From contig NZ_JAOWKZ010000003.1 in assembly GCF_025751495.1 (NCBI RefSeq), positions 124,001 through 188,000 on the forward strand: DNA of 64,000 bases. The letters run 5' to 3'. This DNA is from Albidovulum litorale. GTDB taxonomy: Bacteria; Pseudomonadota; Alphaproteobacteria; Rhodobacterales; Rhodobacteraceae. Under the pieces are notes generated by a model. It saw only the letters and a list, made by a program, of their open reading frames with translations, ran no database searches and was not told the origin of the DNA. Below, in pieces: positions 60,152 to 64,000 of the stretch (positions are counted from its first letter, which is position 1; each line of letters begins with the position of its first letter). The translations under genes were made by a program, and so were the position numbers.

Positions 60152-60751
60152 TCAGAGGCGCGAGGCGACGTTTTCCCAGTTCACGAGCTTTTCGAGGAAG
60201 TTCGTGAGATAGGCGGGACGCTTGTTGCGGAAGTCAATGTAGTAGGAATGTTCCCACACGTCGCAACCGAGAAGCGCGGTCTGGCCGAAGCAGAGGGGGT
60301 TCACGCCGTTCTCGGTCTTGGTGACCTTCAGGCTGCCATCCTTGTCCTTGACGAGCCAGCACCAGCCCGAGCCGAACTGACCGGCACCGGCAGCGGCGAA
60401 ATCATCCTTGAACTTCTGGACCGAACCGAAGCTTTCAGTGATTGCCTTTTCCAGCGCGCCCGGCATGGATTTGCCGCCCGGCCCCATCATTTCCCAGAAC
60501 TGGGCGTGGTTCCAGTGCTGCGAGGCGTTGTTAAAGATACCGTTCTGTGCAACCGCACCAGCTTGATAGGTGCCGGTCACGATGTCTTCAAGCGACTTGC
60601 CCTCCCACTCGGTCCCGGCAATCAGCTTGTTGCCGTTATCGACATAGGCCTTGTGGTGAAGGTCGTGGTGATATTCGAGCGTTTCCTTCGACATGCCGAG
60701 TCCTGCAAGGGCGTCATGGGCATAGGGAAGGTCGGGAAGGGTGAAAGACAT
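60152..60751 (-). CDS. sodB: Superoxide dismutase, predicted iron type
   Basis: A 199-residue SOD that converts superoxide to H2O2. Metal ligands lie in YHHDLHHKAYVDNGN (His), ASQHWNHAQFW (His), and DVWEHSYYIDF (Asp, His). The Gln in NNASQHWNH is at the position used by iron SODs, and the manganese-type Gln of the C-terminal half is absent (TENGVNPL). AAGGAG lies seven bases before the ATG. A probable promoter is at 60789-60818. Confidence 0.94.
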   Translation of the reverse strand: MSFTLPDLPYAHDALAGLGMSKETLEYHHDLHHKAYVDNGNKLIAGTEWEGKSLEDIVTGTYQAGAVAQNGIFNNASQHWNHAQFWEMMGPGGKSMPGALEKAITESFGSVQKFKDDFAAAGAGQFGSGWCWLVKDKDGSLKVTKTENGVNPLCFGQTALLGCDVWEHSYYIDFRNKRPAYLTNFLEKLVNWENVASRL

Positions 60752-60788
60752 GGGCGGGCTCCTTTCGCGCTATGAGAAGGCTCATCCT

Positions 60789-60818
60789 GTATAAGCTGTT
60801 TCGGGTTCCGAAGGTCAA
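60789..60818 (-). promoter_or_regulatory. Probable sodB promoter
   Basis: On the minus strand TTGACC (60813-60818) and TTATAC (60789-60794) are separated by 18 bases, close to the alphaproteobacterial housekeeping consensus, about 40 bases before the sodB start. Confidence 0.5.
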
Positions 60819-60911
60819 TGGCCCGATCAAATATGTTCATTGTTTTTGATCGGTCACAATCGGCCAGTACTGAAGCCCGATAAGGTCACGTGCGAGGGAG
60901 ACTCCTCTCGC

Positions 60912-61763
60912 TCACTCTGCATGAGAGACTATTCGGTCAAAGCCGCATAGCGCCAGTCCAACTTCGTCCAGATAGTCGAAATGCCGGTCCCGGACACGCT
61001 GCACCTCGGCTTCGGAAGCCGGAACCATCCCGCGCTTTTTCAGAATCCGCGCTTCATGGCGAGGCGTGTCATTGTCACCCCGATGGGTAACTATGTTCGG
61101 AAAATGAGGATCGGTGACGGCGATCATTCGGGACGGGATCTGGTAGTGTCCCCAGTCGAAAACCGTTTTGTCACGATGACGTGTCATGGCGCCGGCTGAA
61201 AAGAACGGACTGTACCAGTTGTAAATACCTTCAGTCGGGCCATCGGTCACGCAGTAGTATTGTTGCGCGAAACTAATGGCGAAGTTCTGATTCTCCCACA
61301 TCGCAGCGGCGTGGCGTCGGGCGCGTCGGATAAAGTCCCTGGACACGCAATCGTCATCATCCAGCCGAAACTGAAGCGTGTTGCCGTGATCGATCTCGAG
61401 TTCAGCCAGCACATCCCGAATTACATCGGAGATATGGCTAGGAGGAACGAAGCGAAGGACGACGGTGCTTACCTCGGCACAAATACGGGTAAGACGTTCC
61501 TTGTATTCCGACGGAAGCCTGTCAGATGTCACGACGAGAAAGTGGAAATTTTGGTCGCTTTGCGCCGCAAACGATTTCAGCGTCAGATGCTCCAAGGTCG
61601 CAAGCCGGTTCTCCATTCGCTCGGGCGCAAACAACTCCCGCGCCTTCTCCTCGTAGATCTCTTCGAGCTTGTCGTCTGGCTGGTTGCGGTATGCTTTCCA
61701 GTCACCGCGCCCAAGCATCGAAAACCGGCACACGCCCAGAATATTGACCGAGTTGGCGTTCAT
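60912..61763 (-). CDS. Putative rhamnosyltransferase-like glycosyltransferase
   Basis: A 283-residue cytoplasmic protein of the putative rhamnosyl transferase family, with a GT-A-like acidic motif FRLDDDDCVSRDF near 131-143 and LGVCRFSMLGRGDW at the N-terminus. The family label is by resemblance, and neither sugar donor nor acceptor is known. The ribosome-binding site is weak (GCAGGAA directly before the ATG). The GT61-type gene lies 39 bases upstream on the same strand, so the two probably work together on a surface glycan. Confidence 0.8.
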   Translation of the reverse strand: MNANSVNILGVCRFSMLGRGDWKAYRNQPDDKLEEIYEEKARELFAPERMENRLATLEHLTLKSFAAQSDQNFHFLVVTSDRLPSEYKERLTRICAEVSTVVLRFVPPSHISDVIRDVLAELEIDHGNTLQFRLDDDDCVSRDFIRRARRHAAAMWENQNFAISFAQQYYCVTDGPTEGIYNWYSPFFSAGAMTRHRDKTVFDWGHYQIPSRMIAVTDPHFPNIVTHRGDNDTPRHEARILKKRGMVPASEAEVQRVRDRHFDYLDEVGLALCGFDRIVSHAE

Positions 61764-61802
61764 TTCCTGCGTCCCAATTTGGTGCTGGCCTTCATTCGTG
61801 AG

Positions 61803-62912
61803 CTAAGAGTTCGCGCTGGCCAAGACGTCGTCGCGGTGAACCGGCCTGCGCGCCACTTCAGTCTTCGCCTTTTCCGCGGCGCGGGCTACGGATGCAGCTA
61901 TTTCATCTTCCGGGGGTGCTTCCCAGCCATGGGCTGTGTCGATGAAGCCATTATGTTCAAGAGCAGCCGCCAGTCTAAGATGGTCCAGTTCACCCCAGCT
62001 AAGATGATTGGACTCGGTCTGGAGCACATCCAGCCAATGCGCTGCCAGCACGTCTATCACGGCCGGATCACGCCCGATCATCGCGCGAATTTGCGCGGTG
62101 ATCGCGTCGTGGCCACCGTTCGAGCGCCGAAGGATGAAGCCGATTCTTTGCGAAGGGTCCGCCATCATCCCGGCGATATGAAACGCCGAGCTGTCAACTC
62201 CGATGATGTGAGTAGCCGACTTGTAGTACCTGAATTGCTCCAAGAGGGGCATCTTCTCGGGGTGCATGATCGTATAGCCGTGTGCGGCCATATTGCGTTC
62301 AAGTGCTGCTTCCGCAATGACCCCACCACGCCCGTTGAACTTCGTGCGCGACACGTAGATCTTGCGCTTTTCGTCGTCGGGAATTCGTTGCCTGATCCGC
62401 CGCATCGCGGCCCGAAACTCGGGCGTGCCCGAAGCGATCTTGCCAAGGCCAAATCCCTGTCCTGGGACAAGAAGCTCCTCAAACTGGGTCGGTTCGCGCG
62501 CGATCGTGATGTCGGTTTCGAGACCGAGGAGGTCCCAGAATTCTTTCTGGTATTGCGCAAAGTCTTTTAGATCCTTGTGTTTGGGCACGAAGACGACGCT
62601 GTCTATTCCCTCTCGGTCAAAGGCCCAGCATCGTGACATTGTTTCGACCATGAAGTGGCCGAAATGCCCGTAATACATGCCGCCCCACATGTGGCGTCCA
62701 CTAACTTTGCGCGCGGGCTCAGGGGGTGGCGATTGAATATCACGCGTCATGCGCATCCCGCTGCGCCACGTCGCGGCATGCGCACAATCGCCATCTTCCG
62801 AGACGACGCCACACACCGGCTGCCACGTCATTTTTTCTGGCGGCACCACCGTCGCGTTTTTCACCGTGACGACCTCGCGTGACCACCCTCCGTCGGGCAA
62901 GGGTTCAGGCAT
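61803..62912 (-). CDS. Glycosyltransferase of the GT61 type
   Basis: A 369-residue protein. Its pattern fits bacterial DUF563/GT61 proteins: GGMYYGHFGHFMVETMSRCW near 74-93, then VPKHKDLKDF, KIYVSRTKFNGRG near 186-198, and IIGVDSSAFHIAGMM near 238-252. These transfer xylose or related sugars in known cases. The ATG at 62912 has AGGAG five bases upstream. Together with the next gene it suggests surface polysaccharide synthesis. A 363-base AT-richer gap lies upstream. Confidence 0.82.
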   Translation of the reverse strand: MPEPLPDGGWSREVVTVKNATVVPPEKMTWQPVCGVVSEDGDCAHAATWRSGMRMTRDIQSPPPEPARKVSGRHMWGGMYYGHFGHFMVETMSRCWAFDREGIDSVVFVPKHKDLKDFAQYQKEFWDLLGLETDITIAREPTQFEELLVPGQGFGLGKIASGTPEFRAAMRRIRQRIPDDEKRKIYVSRTKFNGRGGVIAEAALERNMAAHGYTIMHPEKMPLLEQFRYYKSATHIIGVDSSAFHIAGMMADPSQRIGFILRRSNGGHDAITAQIRAMIGRDPAVIDVLAAHWLDVLQTESNHLSWGELDHLRLAAALEHNGFIDTAHGWEAPPEDEIAASVARAAEKAKTEVARRPVHRDDVLASANS

Positions 62913-63275
62913 ACCTACTCCTGCTCTTTGTTTTGGCCAGTTCTTAGACAAACGTGTCCGCTAGCGCAACCAAAGTCGCCAGAATCTCATGCACCCGACC
63001 GGGACCAACATTACTGTTGACATCTAAATCTCAAATCTTCAGCGGATAGAAAGTCTAAACAAAATAGGGGATGTGTCCCCGCACCAATCGGGTTCGTTTA
63101 TCAAGCCCGTATGTACCAGTCGAATAAAAAACCTTGGAATATTTTCAAGTAGAGACGTTTTCTTAGCGATGCTGCGGTAGGTAGACTCGTCCGGGACATA
63201 ATCAGCATGTGTTCCTCCTGACCTCCGGCCCAGAATCCGATTGATCACTTGGAACAGGTTGCTAAACCTGTCGCC
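62913..63275. other. AT-richer gap with possible gene remnant or small gene
   Basis: No gene here is secure. A minus-strand 35-codon frame at 63101-63208 has a perfect AGGAGG box five bases before its ATG but uses codons rare in this genome (CTA, AGA, ATA). Another minus-strand frame over the same bases (63039-63248, GTG start without ribosome-binding site) reads like the tail of a real protein (DESTYRSIAKK, then PRFFIRLVHTG). Either a small gene or a decayed gene end is possible. Confidence 0.45.
63101..63208 (-). CDS. Possible 35-residue basic small protein
   Basis: The ATG at 63208 is preceded by AGGAGG with five-base spacing, the best ribosome-binding site in this gap. The peptide starts MLIMSRTSLPTAASLRKRLY and ends in a hydrophobic, aromatic stretch (FQGFLFDWYIRA). 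No family is recognised. The codon use differs from neighbouring genes, so transfer or chance is possible. Confidence 0.28.
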   Translation of the reverse strand: MLIMSRTSLPTAASLRKRLYLKIFQGFLFDWYIRA

Positions 63276-63605
63276 ATGTTCAGAATGCTTGCAGCCCGGT
63301 TCCTTTACCTGTGCCTTGCTTTGATGGTCACGGCACAGTCTGCTTTGCCAGTGGCAGAGACGCAGGGATTACCTTGCCAAGCCAACGGAACGACAATGGC
63401 ATCTGGCTACATGCCCACCCCCTGCCCGCCAAGCGGTCAGGTATGTGGGGGTAACGGCTGCCTGAGCCATGTGTTCGTCCTGTCGACCCCCTGTTCGCGT
63501 GTGAGGCCAGCAGTCGGATATTACACCCTTAAGTCGGGCGACGGTCCGGCGGAGCTTCTCCCCTTTCGAATAACCAACAGTCTCTTGCGTCCTCCGAACG
63601 TGTGA
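63276..63605 (+). CDS. Exported cysteine-containing protein, unknown
   Basis: A 109-residue protein: a signal peptide (MLAARFLYLCLALMVTAQSA, predicted cleavage soon after), then a region with five cysteines (GLPCQAN, TPCPPSG, VCGGNGC, STPCSRV) and a C-terminal stretch PFRITNSLLRPPNV. ATG codons at 63276 and 63285 are both possible starts, and no strong ribosome-binding site is seen. It precedes a c-type cytochrome gene on the same strand by about 90 bases. The cysteines suggest metal or disulfide chemistry, but no family is certain. Confidence 0.6.
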   Translation: MFRMLAARFLYLCLALMVTAQSALPVAETQGLPCQANGTTMASGYMPTPCPPSGQVCGGNGCLSHVFVLSTPCSRVRPAVGYYTLKSGDGPAELLPFRITNSLLRPPNV

Positions 63606-63612
63606 CTGAGGC

Positions 63613-63630
63613 CATCCGGGTATCCGGATG
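63613..63630. repeat. Short palindrome before the cytochrome gene
   Basis: CATCCGG-GTAT-CCGGATG, a perfect 7-bp inverted repeat between the exported-protein and cytochrome genes. It has no T-run. It could be an operator or a weak hairpin. Confidence 0.45.
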
Positions 63631-63694
63631 CAACACGGTCACGCAACGGGGTCGGATACGAAACGTAGGGCCCTTCCAAACGTCCGAGGACACC

Positions 63695-64000
63695 ATGAAC
63701 AAAATAGTACTTGCCGCCATTGCTCTCTCCGCACTTCTCGTAGCCGGATATGTCGCTATACCCTTGGGTCAGAAATCCAGTCCTGACGCGCAAGCCACGG
63801 CCACCCGCCCTTCATCTGCGCCGGTAGGAGCACCGATGGTCGAGGTCAAGACGGTTGAACTTTCAGGCGATGAAGTTCTTGGCGAAACCGCCTTCAACGC
63901 CAAATGCGCCGAATGTCACGGGGAGACCGGGGCAGGCCGGAACGGCATGGCGCCGCCCCTGATCCACAAGATCTATGAGCCCGGCCATCACGGCGATCAG
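63695..64000 (+). CDS. c-type cytochrome, N-terminal part (cut by window end)
   Basis: The first 102 residues of an exported c-type cytochrome. A hydrophobic signal or anchor (MNKIVLAAIALSALLVAGYV) is followed by a low-complexity linker and one haem-binding motif, CAECH (Cys71, Cys74, His75), in ETAFNAKCAECHGETGAG. GAGGA lies four bases before the ATG. The axial Met and C-terminus are beyond the window. It would be matured by the Ccm system encoded upstream. Its partner is unknown. Confidence 0.88.
   Translation, partial: MNKIVLAAIALSALLVAGYVAIPLGQKSSPDAQATATRPSSAPVGAPMVEVKTVELSGDEVLGETAFNAKCAECHGETGAGRNGMAPPLIHKIYEPGHHGDQ

Noticed and set aside
61260-62570. A 436-codon plus-strand open frame over the glycosyltransferases
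   Set aside because: The minus-strand frames match glycosyltransferase motifs and have better ribosome-binding sites.

Overview
The window looks like a chromosomal segment of a marine-type member of the Rhodobacteraceae (Roseobacter group or a close relative). Supporting evidence: high-GC coding sequence with strong G/C third positions; a DMSP lyase of the DddP type; a CckA hybrid kinase; a GTTC-N7-GTTC alphaproteobacterial LexA box upstream of recA; paired DUF6456/DUF6477 genes; and a yajC-secD-secF-Mth938-ccmABCDG order. No rRNA, tRNA, CRISPR array, transposase or phage gene was found.

Layout. 1-5 kb: the end of katG, the DUF6456/DUF6477 pair, a pyrrolysine-free trimethylamine methyltransferase homologue and a class II glutamine amidotransferase. 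5-16 kb: core genes mostly on the minus strand (MOSC and DUF1330 proteins, alaS, an NTF2-like protein, recA, cckA, rsmB, guaB) with a small sulfotransferase on the plus strand. 16-24.8 kb: mostly plus-strand metabolism and transport (class I amidotransferase, TehA-like channel, ureohydrolase, EamA transporter, FadL porin, a P-loop protein beside metA, ppk2 with a TetR gene). 24.9-31.6 kb: a methyltransferase, an ABM-like protein divergent from dddP, an alpha/beta hydrolase-OsmC fusion, a second hydrolase and small unknown proteins. 31.6-40.5 kb: purB, an orphan FliG-like protein, a lipid A-type acyltransferase, an aldehyde dehydrogenase, a DUF1223 protein and acnA. 40.5-41.2 kb: a long intergenic region that appears to hold a complete small transcription unit. 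41.2-47.4 kb: cytochrome c maturation (ccmABCDG) and Sec genes (yajC, secD, secF) on the minus strand. 47.6-60.8 kb: serS, der, a BamB-like lipoprotein, a YfgM-like protein, an Atm1-type exporter divergent from an ArsR regulator, a P450, a LysM protein, a LOG-family protein, RarD, a phosphoesterase and sodB. 60.9-64 kb: two glycosyltransferases, an AT-richer gap, a cysteine-containing exported protein and the start of a c-type cytochrome. This last stretch looks most like accessory DNA.

How the genes work together. Several overlapping gene sets suggest co-translation: alaS-DUF1330-MOSC, speB-EamA, ppk2-tetR, secF-Mth938, ccmC-ccmD-ccmG, and phosphoesterase-rarD. The Ccm proteins would mature c-type cytochromes such as the one starting at the right edge. 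YajC/SecD/SecF, the YfgM-like protein and the BamB-like lipoprotein serve export and outer-membrane assembly.

The most notable observations are: (1) a candidate 205-nt transcription unit downstream of acnA with its own promoter, operator-like palindrome and strong terminator; (2) two 12-bp palindromes exactly one helical turn apart over the likely acnA promoter; (3) dddP with all six expected metal ligands at the published positions; (4) a MetA that carries Glu111, predicting acetyl- rather than succinyl-transfer; and (5) a FliG homologue far from any flagellar gene that keeps most torque-helix charges.
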